Source: Caulobacter sp. BP25 (GTDB taxonomy: Bacteria > Pseudomonadota > Alphaproteobacteria > Caulobacterales > Caulobacteraceae). From it: a stretch of DNA of 64,000 nucleotides. Shown here in pieces: positions 7,684 through 15,915 of this stretch (the stretch's first letter is position 1; each line of letters begins with the position of its first letter). Location: contig NZ_PEGH01000013.1 in the NCBI RefSeq assembly GCF_002737755.1, forward strand, positions 62,001 through 126,000, written 5' to 3'. Position numbers and translations under genes: made by a program. The notes under the pieces were generated by a model that saw only the letters and a program-made list of their open reading frames with translations, was not told the DNA's origin and made no database searches.

Positions 7684-8277
7684 TCAGGCGTCGCCTGCGG
7701 TGATTTCGGCGACCACGAGGCCCTTCGGACCTCGCGCGAACCGGACCAGGACATCATCGCCGGGCTGAAGGTCTTCCAACCCGCCCCGTCGAAGCGTCTC
7801 GATATGGACGAAGATATCGCCTGGTTCGGCGTCGCGGACTACGAAGCCATAGCCCTTGGTGCGGTTGAACCATTTCACCTTGGCGCGCTCGGCAGGCCCT
7901 TCGGGGACCAGCGCGCTGCGGCCATGGCTGTCGCATCGCTGGCCGTCTCGCCGTGGAGGACCGTCCGCGAAGGTCCGCTTCTGCCGCTCGATCGGCGCGG
8001 GCGCGGAACTCTCGTCGAGGTTGACGACCTCGCTGACCTGCCAGCCCTTGGGCCTTCGCACGACGTCGCACACGATCATCGCGCCTTCCAGAGCGGTTTC
8101 CCGTCCGCAATTGCGCAACGAAGTCACATGCAAAAGCACGTCCTTAAGCCCGGTCTGGCCTGGATCATCAGGTACTATGAAACCATAGCCCTTGCCGGCG
8201 TCGAACCACTTCACCCTGCCACTAATGCGTACGAACTCTTCGTGCGCCGCAGCGTCCTCAAAATTGTAACCAGACAT
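7684..8277 (-). CDS. Two-domain cold-shock protein
   Basis: 197 residues from MSGYNFED at 8277, preceded by AGGGGTGGG. Two cold-shock domains are joined by a ~45-residue charged linker. Domain 1 (about 18-88) carries [18 protein letters not shown]; domain 2 (about 128-195) carries [15 protein letters not shown] and DIFVHIETL, i.e. RNP1 and RNP2 single-stranded nucleic-acid-binding motifs. It is an RNA/ssDNA chaperone of the Caulobacter CspC/CspD type, which in that genus are the double-domain, stationary-phase members rather than the cold-induced ones. I cannot tell which of the two this is from sequence alone. Confidence 0.9.
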   Translation of the reverse strand: MSGYNFEDAAAHEEFVRISGRVKWFDAGKGYGFIVPDDPGQTGLKDVLLHVTSLRNCGRETALEGAMIVCDVVRRPKGWQVSEVVNLDESSAPAPIERQKRTFADGPPRRDGQRCDSHGRSALVPEGPAERAKVKWFNRTKGYGFVVRDAEPGDIFVHIETLRRGGLEDLQPGDDVLVRFARGPKGLVVAEITAGDA

Positions 8278-8447
8278 CCCACCCCTCTGGCTCGCTTGAT
8301 CAGCCCATCGGAGCGAGCACACGAGAACAGTGTTCTCGCGTGAGGAGAGCCGTCAATGACGAAATCGCGTCAAACGGCTCAGCAAGCGGCATCCGCGACA
8401 TTTCGCCGCAGACACACTCTAGAAACATTCTGAAATACAGCCAGGAA

Positions 8448-8522
8448 TGGCAGTCCCTAGGGGAGTCGAACCCCTCTCTCCAGATTGAAAATCTGGCGTC
8501 CTAACCGATAGACGAAGGGACC
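8448..8522 (-). tRNA. tRNA-Glu (UUC), copy 1
   Basis: A 75-nt cloverleaf from GGTCCCTTCGTC to an encoded CCA. The anticodon stem CCAGA/TCTGG with loop TTTTCAA gives UUC. It is identical to the copy 122 bp away at 8570-8644. Confidence 0.95.
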
Positions 8523-8569
8523 ACGTCGCCGCTGTTGGCGGGAACATCGTCGAGATATGGCCTCGCGGG

Positions 8570-8644
8570 TGGCAGTCCCTAGGGGAGTCGAACCCCTCTC
8601 TCCAGATTGAAAATCTGGCGTCCTAACCGATAGACGAAGGGACC
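8570..8644 (-). tRNA. tRNA-Glu (UUC), copy 2
   Basis: Identical in sequence to the neighbouring tRNA-Glu at 8448-8522, including the encoded CCA. The two lie in tandem with a ~47-bp unrelated spacer, so they are probably cotranscribed. The duplication raises the dose of the main Glu tRNA, which also supplies glutamate for translation-linked uses. Heme synthesis here uses the ALA synthase route, so it does not consume Glu-tRNA. Confidence 0.95.
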
Positions 8645-8780
8645 ACGGCCCCGCGAGGAAGCGGGTGTATAGCCGCGCCGTTTGGGGCGCGCAACCCGGC
8701 AAAAGTCATTTTTTCTGTCCGTCCACATCCTCCGCGACGGCGGATGAAGATCCCCCATGCCAGAACGGTAACGGATGCGC

Positions 8781-10616
8781 CTAGGCGTAGCGCGCGCGCG
8801 GATCGTGGGCGTCTTCGATTTCGAACTGCACCCCGTTGCGGCCCATATAGTCATCGGGCTTGAGACGTCCCGCCACGTCCAACGCGCTGCCGCCGGATAG
8901 AAGCCGCTGCCCAAGCGGGGTCTCGGCGCTGCGCCAGCTGACAGCCTTGATTCGATCGCCCGTCGGCCCGACGAGATCGAGCCGCACATGTCCGCCCTTC
9001 AAGGCCGTCACGCGGTCGGGTCGCACCTGGGTCATGGCGAACATCGGCTCAGGATTGCCAGGTCCAAAGGGCGCAAGGCGCTGGAAGTCGTCGTGCAGCG
9101 CGCGGCTCGCGGCGCGCGGCTGCAGCAGGACGTCGATCTCTACGGCTTCAGCGCCCGCCGCCTCCATCTCCCCGGCAAGACGCTCTTCGAGGAACGCCCG
9201 AAACTCTGGAATCAGCTCTGGCCGAATCGAAAGGCCAGCGGCCATGGCGTGACCGCCGCCGGCCATAAGAAGCCCAGCCTCGAATGCGGCCTGGATGGCT
9301 CGCCCGAGGTTCACGCCAGGTTGCGAACGCCCGGAGCCCTTGCCGACATTGGCAGCGCGGTCGATGCCGATGACCACAACCGGCTTGCGATAGCGCTCGC
9401 GCAGACGCCCGGCGACGATGCCGATCACGCCGGGGTGCCAGTCCTCGCCGGCCACGACGATGACGGGAGCGTCGGGGGCGAAATTGCCACGCTCCAACAT
9501 AGCCGCGGCCTCTTCGACCACGGCGGCCTCGACCGCCTTACGCTCCGTGTTGAGGCCATCCAGCTCCTCGGCCAAGGCGCGGGCCTCCAGCGGATCGTCC
9601 GTCGACAGAAGCCGCGCGCCCAGGTCAGAACGTCCGATGCGGCCGCCAGCGTTGATGCGGGGCCCCAGGATGAAGCCGGCGTGGAACACCGTCGGCGGAC
9701 CAGAGCCCTTGCCGACCTCGAACAGCGCCTTGAGGCCCGGATTGGCCCATGCGCCCATCGTCCGCAGGCCAAGAGCGGTCAGCGCGCGGTTAAAGCCTAC
9801 CAGCTGGGTGACGTCGCAGACCTCGCCCAGCGCGACGAGATCCAGCCACTGGCGCGGATCAGGCTGCGGCCGTTCCTCGGTGAACAGCCCCCGCTTACGC
9901 GCTTCGCGATTGAGCGCCGCCAGCAGCACGAAGGTCACGCCGGCCGCGGCCAAGACCCCCTGCCCGCTCTGGCAACCAGGACGGTTCGGATTGACGACGG
10001 CGGCGGCCGCGGGCGGATCCTCGCGCATCAAGTGATGGTCGATGACCACGACCTCGAGCCCGATCTCCCCCGCGCTAGCGATGGCGTCATAGGCCGCCGC
10101 GCCGCAGTCCAAGGTCACGACCAGTTCGGCGCCGCTGTCGCGGATCTTGCGGAAGGCGGCGGGACTGGGCCCATAGCCTTCGGTCAAACGATCGGGAATG
10201 TAGATTGGCAGCTCGACGCCCATGTAGCGGAACCATCGCACCAACTGGGCGGCGCTGGTCGCCCCATCGACGTCATAGTCCGCGAAGACCATGGTCGGCC
10301 GCCCCTGCTCGAGAGCGTCGATCAGAATCTCCGCCGCCCGGTCCATATCGGTAAAGCTGGATGGATCGGGAAATAGCGCCTTCAGGGTCGGGCGAAGATA
10401 GTGTTCGGACTGCTCAAGGGATACGCCTCGCGCGGCGAGGGCCCGCGCCAATGGCTCGATCAGCCCATGGCGCTGCTGGATGTCTCGCACGATCAAGGGA
10501 TCGGCCGCCCGCTCGCGCCAAGCGCGACCGCTCAGCGAACGTTCAACGCCGAGAAAGGCGCTGGGAGCGAAATTGGAGACACCGTCAGCGGCCATGGCGT
10601 CAGAGTATCCGGTCAT
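8781..10616 (-). CDS. recJ: Single-stranded-DNA-specific exonuclease RecJ
   Basis: 611 residues from the ATG at 10616, chosen because GGAG precedes it; an ATG five codons upstream lacks such a site. RecJ degrades ssDNA 5' to 3' in RecF-pathway recombination and mismatch repair. The DHH phosphoesterase motifs are present: FADYDVDGATSAA (motif I), TLDCGAA (motif II) and VIDHHL (motif III), then the DHHA1 domain (ASGGGHAMAAG-like segment, here LMAGGGHAMAAGLSI) and the C-terminal OB domain. It is the last gene of a leftward operon after fbp (46-bp gap), the same association with glpX and hom as in other Caulobacter. Confidence 0.96.
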   Translation of the reverse strand: MTGYSDAMAADGVSNFAPSAFLGVERSLSGRAWRERAADPLIVRDIQQRHGLIEPLARALAARGVSLEQSEHYLRPTLKALFPDPSSFTDMDRAAEILIDALEQGRPTMVFADYDVDGATSAAQLVRWFRYMGVELPIYIPDRLTEGYGPSPAAFRKIRDSGAELVVTLDCGAAAYDAIASAGEIGLEVVVIDHHLMREDPPAAAAVVNPNRPGCQSGQGVLAAAGVTFVLLAALNREARKRGLFTEERPQPDPRQWLDLVALGEVCDVTQLVGFNRALTALGLRTMGAWANPGLKALFEVGKGSGPPTVFHAGFILGPRINAGGRIGRSDLGARLLSTDDPLEARALAEELDGLNTERKAVEAAVVEEAAAMLERGNFAPDAPVIVVAGEDWHPGVIGIVAGRLRERYRKPVVVIGIDRAANVGKGSGRSQPGVNLGRAIQAAFEAGLLMAGGGHAMAAGLSIRPELIPEFRAFLEERLAGEMEAAGAEAVEIDVLLQPRAASRALHDDFQRLAPFGPGNPEPMFAMTQVRPDRVTALKGGHVRLDLVGPTGDRIKAVSWRSAETPLGQRLLSGGSALDVAGRLKPDDYMGRNGVQFEIEDAHDPRARYA

Positions 10617-10662
10617 GCGGATTCGCTCCATGCGGCGCCGCTATGACAGTCACGGACGCAGG

Positions 10663-11640
10663 TCAGCCGAGAAGCATCTCCGAGCGCACGATCTCAACCT
10701 CGTTGGCCGAGCCCAGCACGACCGGCACGCGCTGGTGCAGCTTGGTGGGCTGGATGTCGAGAATACGCTCGGCGCCGTCGGTCGCCTTGCCGCCGGCCCG
10801 CTCGACCACCAGCCCCATCGGGTTGGCCTCGTACATCAGACGCAGCTTGCCGGGCTTGCCCGGCTCGCGGGCGTCCCACGGGTACATGAAAATCCCGCCG
10901 CGCATCATGATGCGGTGGACGTCCGCCACCATCGAGGCGATCCAGCGCATGTTGAAGTTCTTAGCTCGTGGACCTTCCTTGCCCTGCAGGCAACCGTCGA
11001 TGTAGCGGCGCACGGGCTGCTCCCAGTGGCGCTGGTTCGACATGTTGATCGCGAACTCGGTGGTGTCGGGCTTGATGGTCAAGGCCGGATGCGTAAGCAA
11101 CCACTGACCGTCGGCGCTGAGGGTGAATGCGTTGACCCCGCTGGACAGCGTCAAGACCAGCATGGTCTGCGGGCCATAGACGGCATAGCCAGCGGCGACC
11201 TGGTTGCGGCCAGGCTGCAGGAAGTCGGCTTCGATCGGCGCGTGGCTGGTCGGCGCCGGAAGCACCGAGAAGATGGTGCCGACCGAGACATTGACGTCGA
11301 TGTTGCTGGAGCCGTCCAGCGGATCGAAGGTGACGAGATAGCCGCCCACGCGCCCGGTCGATTCGACCTCTTCCAGCTCTTCGGAAGCCAAGCCCGCGAC
11401 TGGAGCGCAGGCCTTCAGGGCGTCGCTCAGCATGTCGTTGGTGATGACGTCGAGCTTCTTCTGCTCTTCGTCCTGCACATTCGTGCTGCCCGCAGCGCCC
11501 AGGCTGCCCGATAGCGCGCCAGACGCAACCACACGGCTAATCTGAGCGCAGGTGGAGGCGATGGTTCGGACGACATCCTTCAGAGCGGCGTCCGCCGGCT
11601 CCGCCGCGAGCCAGGCGGCCAAGTCGACAAAGGTGGTCAT
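10663..11640 (-). CDS. fbp: Fructose-1,6-bisphosphatase, class I
   Basis: 325 residues from MTTFVDL at 11640, preceded by GAGG. It hydrolyses fructose-1,6-bisphosphate to fructose-6-phosphate in gluconeogenesis, cytoplasmic, Mg-dependent. Visible class I motifs are the metal-binding [29 protein letters not shown] and the substrate-binding stretch [15 protein letters not shown]. Length is normal. It lies 61 bp after a class II enzyme, GlpX, that catalyses the same reaction, an uncommon pairing in one operon. Confidence 0.95.
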   Translation of the reverse strand: MTTFVDLAAWLAAEPADAALKDVVRTIASTCAQISRVVASGALSGSLGAAGSTNVQDEEQKKLDVITNDMLSDALKACAPVAGLASEELEEVESTGRVGGYLVTFDPLDGSSNIDVNVSVGTIFSVLPAPTSHAPIEADFLQPGRNQVAAGYAVYGPQTMLVLTLSSGVNAFTLSADGQWLLTHPALTIKPDTTEFAINMSNQRHWEQPVRRYIDGCLQGKEGPRAKNFNMRWIASMVADVHRIMMRGGIFMYPWDAREPGKPGKLRLMYEANPMGLVVERAGGKATDGAERILDIQPTKLHQRVPVVLGSANEVEIVRSEMLLG

Positions 11641-11701
11641 AGGCAACCTCTAAACCAGAGCAGAGCGGCCGCCTCTAGCGGACGACCGTGACAGGAAGGT
11701 T

Positions 11702-12655
11702 TCAAACCTTCCGCTTCATGCGGACCTCGCGGACGGTGCCCGTCGAGGAGTTCATCACCAGGGTGTGGGTGTGGACGCAGCCGTCGCGGAAGACGACGCC
11801 GTCCACGAGCCCGCCGCGCGTCACGCCCGTGGCGGCGAAGATCGCCTCGTCGCGGACGATCTCGTGCAGGTCATACTTCTTGTCGAGGTCAGTGACGCCC
11901 CAGCGCGCGGCGCGGGCGCGCTCGTCGGCGCTGCGGAACAGCAGGCGCCCCTGGAACTGGCCGCCGACGCACTTCAGCGCCGCGCAGGCCAGCACACCCT
12001 CGGGCGCGCCGCCGGAGCCGAGATAAAGGTCAATGCCCGTCGAGGGGTCGGTGGTGTTGATCACGCCGGCGACGTCGCCATCGGTGATCAGGTGGACGCG
12101 GGCGCCGACCGAACGCAAGCCGGCGATGATCTCGGCGTGGCGAGGACGGTCCAGCACGCAGACCGTGATCTCGGTCGGCGCGACACCCTTGGCCTCGGCC
12201 AGCGCCTTGACGTTCTCGCCAGGCGACCGGTCCAGGTCGATCACGCCAGCCGGCAGGCCTGGGCCACAGGCGATCTTGTCCATGTAGGTGTCGGGCGCGT
12301 TCAGCAGCGTGCCCTTCGGCGCCCAGGCCATCACGGTAAGGGCGTTGGGTTGGGCCTTGGCGGCCAGGGTCGTGCCTTCCAGCGGATCGAGCGCGATGTC
12401 GATCCGAGGCCCCTTCCCCGTGCCGACCTTCTCGCCGATATAGAGCATCGGCGCTTCGTCGCGCTCGCCCTCGCCGATGACGATCTCGCCGTCGATATTC
12501 AGCTCATTGAGCGCGTTGCGCATGGCGTCGACAGCGGCCTGGTCGGCGGCCATCTCGTCGCCACGTCCCAGCATCGTCCAGGAGGCGATGGCGGCGGCCT
12601 CGGTCACGCGAACGGCGTCCAGGACCAGCGAGCGGTCCAGGGTGTTCGAACTCAT
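11702..12655 (-). CDS. glpX: Fructose-1,6-bisphosphatase class II (GlpX)
   Basis: 317 residues; start preceded by GGAGAAACGG. GlpX-type FBPase (some homologues also take sedoheptulose-1,7-bisphosphate), unrelated in sequence to class I except for the general Mg-phosphatase fold. Motifs: GEGERDEAPMLYIGE, ALDPLEGTTLAA (the DPLEG/T metal site), and LYLGSGGAPEGVLAC. It lies between hom and fbp in the alaC-hom-glpX-fbp-recJ operon. Alphaproteobacteria often have glpX next to hom, so this is likely the ancestral enzyme at this locus. Confidence 0.95.
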   Translation of the reverse strand: MSSNTLDRSLVLDAVRVTEAAAIASWTMLGRGDEMAADQAAVDAMRNALNELNIDGEIVIGEGERDEAPMLYIGEKVGTGKGPRIDIALDPLEGTTLAAKAQPNALTVMAWAPKGTLLNAPDTYMDKIACGPGLPAGVIDLDRSPGENVKALAEAKGVAPTEITVCVLDRPRHAEIIAGLRSVGARVHLITDGDVAGVINTTDPSTGIDLYLGSGGAPEGVLACAALKCVGGQFQGRLLFRSADERARAARWGVTDLDKKYDLHEIVRDEAIFAATGVTRGGLVDGVVFRDGCVHTHTLVMNSSTGTVREVRMKRKV

Positions 12656-12727
12656 CCGTTTCTCCTAGCCCCCGCAGCCGGAGGCCTAGTTCCCAATGTC
12701 GCCTTCGGCGCCCAGATTCCTGGGTCG

Positions 12728-14017
12728 TTAGATGCGCGCGACGCGCAGAAGGCGGGGACGCTCTAGCACGGTCTGCAGCTTTTCGATGCGGCTAATCGCG
12801 TCCAGCAGCTTCGATTCCGGGGTCGCATGGGTAACGAGCACGATCGGCACCCCGCCCGCGCCTTCGATAGGCTTTTGCAGGAAGCTGTCGATGGAGACGC
12901 CGCATTCGGCCAGGGTTTCCGAGATCGCGGCGATCACGCCAGGCTGGTCCTGGACCATGATCCGCAGATAGGCCTTGCCCACGGCGCGGGTCGGGTCGAT
13001 GGCGATGAACGGCTTCAGCTCGCCGGCCGGCGCCTGGAAAACCGGACGCATGGCGCGAGTCATCACGTCGGCGATATCAGCGGCCACGGCCGCAGCGGTC
13101 GGGCCCGCGCCCGCGCCGGGCCCCTGGATGAAGATCCGGCCGATCCGGGTGCCCTCGATGAACAGCGCGTTCAGCGCCCCGCCGGCCTGCGCCAGCGGAT
13201 GGTCCAGCGGAACCAGCGAGGGATGGACCTTCACCGCGACGCCGTCCTCGGACTTGGCGGCTCCGGCGATGAGCTTGATGCGATAGCCCAGGTCCTTGGC
13301 CAGCTTGATGTCGAGCAGGTCGACATCGCTGATGCCCTCGATCTCGGCCGCTTCGAAGTTCGGTGCGCAGCCGAAGGCCAGGGCCGCCAGGATGCTGATC
13401 TTGTGGCCGGCGTCGAAGCCACCGACATCCATGGTCGGATCGGCTTCCGCGTAGCCCAGGCCTTGGGCTTCCCGCAACACGTCGGCGAACGAGCGGCCGG
13501 TCTTCTCCATCTCAGAGAGAATGAAGTTGCAGGTGCCGTTGAGAATGCCGGCCACCGAGATAACGTCATCGCCGACCATTGCCTCGCGCAGCATCTTCAC
13601 CGCCGGGGTGCCCCCCATGACGGCCGCTTCGAACAGCAACGGAACGCCCTGGGCTTCCGCCAGGGCGGCCAGCTCCGCGCCGTGCACGGCGATCAGAGCC
13701 TTGTTGGCCGTGACCACCGGTTTGCCGGCCTTAAGGGCGGTCTCGACGGCGGCCTTGGCCGGACCGTCGGAGCCGCCAATCAGTTCGACGAAGAGGTCAA
13801 TGTCCGGCGACCCCGCCAGGGCCACCGGATCATCGAACCAGGCGAGGTTCGAGATGTCGACCGTGCGCGGTCGCGACTTCGACCGGGCTGAGACCGCGGT
13901 CACGACCGCCTTGTCGCCGGCCGGCGCAAAGCCGGGACGCTCGGCCAGGAACTGTAGGAGGCCGCCACCCACGGTGCCCAGGCCCGCAACACCCACGCGC
14001 CAGGTCTTGTTCGTCAT
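12728..14017 (-). CDS. hom: Homoserine dehydrogenase
   Basis: 429 residues; start preceded by GAGG. It reduces aspartate-semialdehyde to homoserine with NAD(P)H, the branch point to threonine and methionine. Domains: N-terminal Rossmann fold (GVAGLGTVGGGLLQ, residues 9-22), catalytic region with ILNGTCNFILSEM and the ADPTMDVGGFDAGHK segment, and a C-terminal ACT domain from about residue 350 (RIMVQDQPGVIAAISETLAECGVSI) that suggests feedback control by an amino acid, usually threonine. It is 37 bp downstream of alaC, so an amino-acid pair leads the operon. Confidence 0.96.
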   Translation of the reverse strand: MTNKTWRVGVAGLGTVGGGLLQFLAERPGFAPAGDKAVVTAVSARSKSRPRTVDISNLAWFDDPVALAGSPDIDLFVELIGGSDGPAKAAVETALKAGKPVVTANKALIAVHGAELAALAEAQGVPLLFEAAVMGGTPAVKMLREAMVGDDVISVAGILNGTCNFILSEMEKTGRSFADVLREAQGLGYAEADPTMDVGGFDAGHKISILAALAFGCAPNFEAAEIEGISDVDLLDIKLAKDLGYRIKLIAGAAKSEDGVAVKVHPSLVPLDHPLAQAGGALNALFIEGTRIGRIFIQGPGAGAGPTAAAVAADIADVMTRAMRPVFQAPAGELKPFIAIDPTRAVGKAYLRIMVQDQPGVIAAISETLAECGVSIDSFLQKPIEGAGGVPIVLVTHATPESKLLDAISRIEKLQTVLERPRLLRVARI

Positions 14018-14054
14018 CTTGAAGTCCTCGTTACGCCGTCGGGAAAGGCCAGCC

Positions 14055-15275
14055 TCAGGCCTGTTCCATCTTGTTGTGGGCCTTGGCCAGGATGGAGTCG
14101 GCGTTGGCGATGAATTTCTTCACGTTGCGCGCGGCCTGGCGGATGCGGTGCTCGTTCTCGACCAGGCCGATCCGCACATAGCCCTCCCCGTACTCGCCAA
14201 AGCCGATACCGGGCGCTACGGCGACGCCGGCCTCCTCGATCAGCAGCCGCGAGAACAGCATTGAGCCGGCCTCGCGATACTGTTCCGGGATCTTGGCCCA
14301 GGCAAACATCGAGGCTGGCGGATTGGGGATGTCCCAACCCGCGCCTTGCATCGACTTGATCAGGGTGTCGCGGCGGCTCTTGTAGATGGCGCGGATTTCA
14401 TCGACGCAGTCCTGCGGACCATTGAGGGCGGTCGCGGCGGCTACCTGCACCGGCGTGTAGGCGCCATAGTCTAGATACGACTTCACGCGGGCCAGAGCCG
14501 AGCAGATGCGGCTGTTGCCGACCACCATGCCCACGCGCCAGCCGGCCATGGCGTAGGTCTTCGACAGCGAGTTGACCTCGACCGCGATGTCCTTGGCGCC
14601 ATCCACCTGCAGCACCGAAGGTGGCGGATTGTTGTCGAAATAGATCTCGCCATAGGCCACGTCGCTGATCACCAGCAGGTCGTGCTTTTTGGCCAGCGCG
14701 ATGGCGTCCTTGTAGAAGTCCAGATCCACCCACTGGGCGGTCGGGTTCGACGGATAGGACAGGATCAGCACGCTGGGCGGCGGCACCGAGTGCTTCACCG
14801 CGCGGCTGATATTGGAAAGATATTCCTCCGGCGACAGGGCCGGCACGTGGCGGATGATGCCGCCGGCCATGATGAAGCCGAAGGCGTGGATCGGATAGGC
14901 CGGGTTCGGGCAGATTATGACATCGCCCGGGCCGGTCAGGGCCTGGGCGAGGTTGGCGAAACCTTCCTTGGAGCCCAGGGTCGCGATGACCTCGGTGTCG
15001 GGGTTCAGCTTCACGCCGAAACGGCGGCCATAGTAGTTGGCCATGGCCTTGCGCAGGCCAGGAATGCCCTTGGAGGCCGAGTAGCGGCCCGCCTTGGGAT
15101 CCTTGGCGGTCTCGATCAGCTTATCGACGATATGCTGCGGCGTCGGCATGTCGGGATTGCCCATGCCAAAGTCGATGATGTCGGTCCCCTCGGCGCGCAG
15201 GCGCGCCTTGATCTTGTTGACCTCTTCAAAGACGTAGGGCGGCAGGCGGCGAATACGGTGGAAATCGGTGCTCAT
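14055..15275 (-). CDS. alaC: Glutamate-pyruvate aminotransferase, AlaC type
   Basis: 406 residues, fold-type I PLP aminotransferase (class I/II). It most resembles E. coli AlaC (YfdZ): RIRRLPPYVFEEVNKIK at the start, GMGNPDMPTPQHIVDKL, GSKEGFANLAQ, YPSNPTAQWVDL, and the PLP lysine in SLSKTYAMAGWRVGM. AlaC makes alanine from pyruvate and glutamate; related enzymes act on methionine or diaminopimelate precursors, so substrate choice is not certain. It is the first gene of the operon with hom, glpX, fbp and recJ. Confidence 0.88.
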   Translation of the reverse strand: MSTDFHRIRRLPPYVFEEVNKIKARLRAEGTDIIDFGMGNPDMPTPQHIVDKLIETAKDPKAGRYSASKGIPGLRKAMANYYGRRFGVKLNPDTEVIATLGSKEGFANLAQALTGPGDVIICPNPAYPIHAFGFIMAGGIIRHVPALSPEEYLSNISRAVKHSVPPPSVLILSYPSNPTAQWVDLDFYKDAIALAKKHDLLVISDVAYGEIYFDNNPPPSVLQVDGAKDIAVEVNSLSKTYAMAGWRVGMVVGNSRICSALARVKSYLDYGAYTPVQVAAATALNGPQDCVDEIRAIYKSRRDTLIKSMQGAGWDIPNPPASMFAWAKIPEQYREAGSMLFSRLLIEEAGVAVAPGIGFGEYGEGYVRIGLVENEHRIRQAARNVKKFIANADSILAKAHNKMEQA

Positions 15276-15384
15276 GACAGCTCATTGCGCCGCGTCGGCG
15301 CTTTGGGAGCGAAAAGTCGGGCATGGATAGACCCCGAGCGGGGCCAAGCCAAGCCAGTTCGAGGAAGATTATGCCTCCGTCGCC

Positions 15385-15825
15385 CTATTGGGGCTGTGAC
15401 GGAGGCGCGCTAGCTCGGCCGCGAGCTGCGCGGGCGAAGGCTTCGGTGTTGGCGCGGTCGGTGTCCGTCGGCGCTTCGAACGCCGGCGGCGTGGCCTCGC
15501 GGCGCGCCTTGGCGGCGTAGGCCTCAGTTCCCTTCAGTTCCCAAGTCGACGGCGCGGTGGCGCGCGTCAGCGCGTCGCCAGCGACCTGCTGCTGAGCGAC
15601 GGCCTTGCGGATCTGATCAGCGCTCGGGATATCGCTGGGAATCGCCGGAATTTCGGAGAGCTTGCGACGCGGCCCCTTGGTCTTGGCCGCGCTCGCGACG
15701 GCCGCGGCCACGGGCGAGCTGGGATCCACTGGCGCGGTCTTGAACGGGTTCGCGCAAGCGCTCACGCCGGCCGCGAAGCCGACGATAAGACCGAGACGCA
15801 TGATTTTGCGGGTGTCGCCGTTCAT
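15385..15825 (-). CDS. Small lipoprotein, unknown function
   Basis: 146 residues from MNGDTRKIM at 15825; a longer frame reaching 15993 would hide the signal peptide. After a short basic start, a hydrophobic stretch ends in the lipobox-like GVSAC (Cys24), so it is probably lipidated and held in the envelope. The mature part is low-complexity, rich in Ala, Pro and charged residues, with no domain I recognise. It lies divergent to phaC, sharing a 90-bp intergenic region. Possibly Caulobacter-specific. Confidence 0.7.
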   Translation of the reverse strand: MNGDTRKIMRLGLIVGFAAGVSACANPFKTAPVDPSSPVAAAVASAAKTKGPRRKLSEIPAIPSDIPSADQIRKAVAQQQVAGDALTRATAPSTWELKGTEAYAAKARREATPPAFEAPTDTDRANTEAFARAARGRASAPPSQPQ

Positions 15826-15915
15826 TGGTTCTGGTCTTATGCGATGATCGCGGCGAGCGAAAGGCGTCCAACGTCGCTTTTCGCGAACTGGCTTTGGACA
15901 AGCGGAGGAAACCTC

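Noticed and set aside
8988-10376. 462-codon open frame antisense to recJ
   Set aside because: Antisense shadow; recJ has complete catalytic motifs on the other strand.
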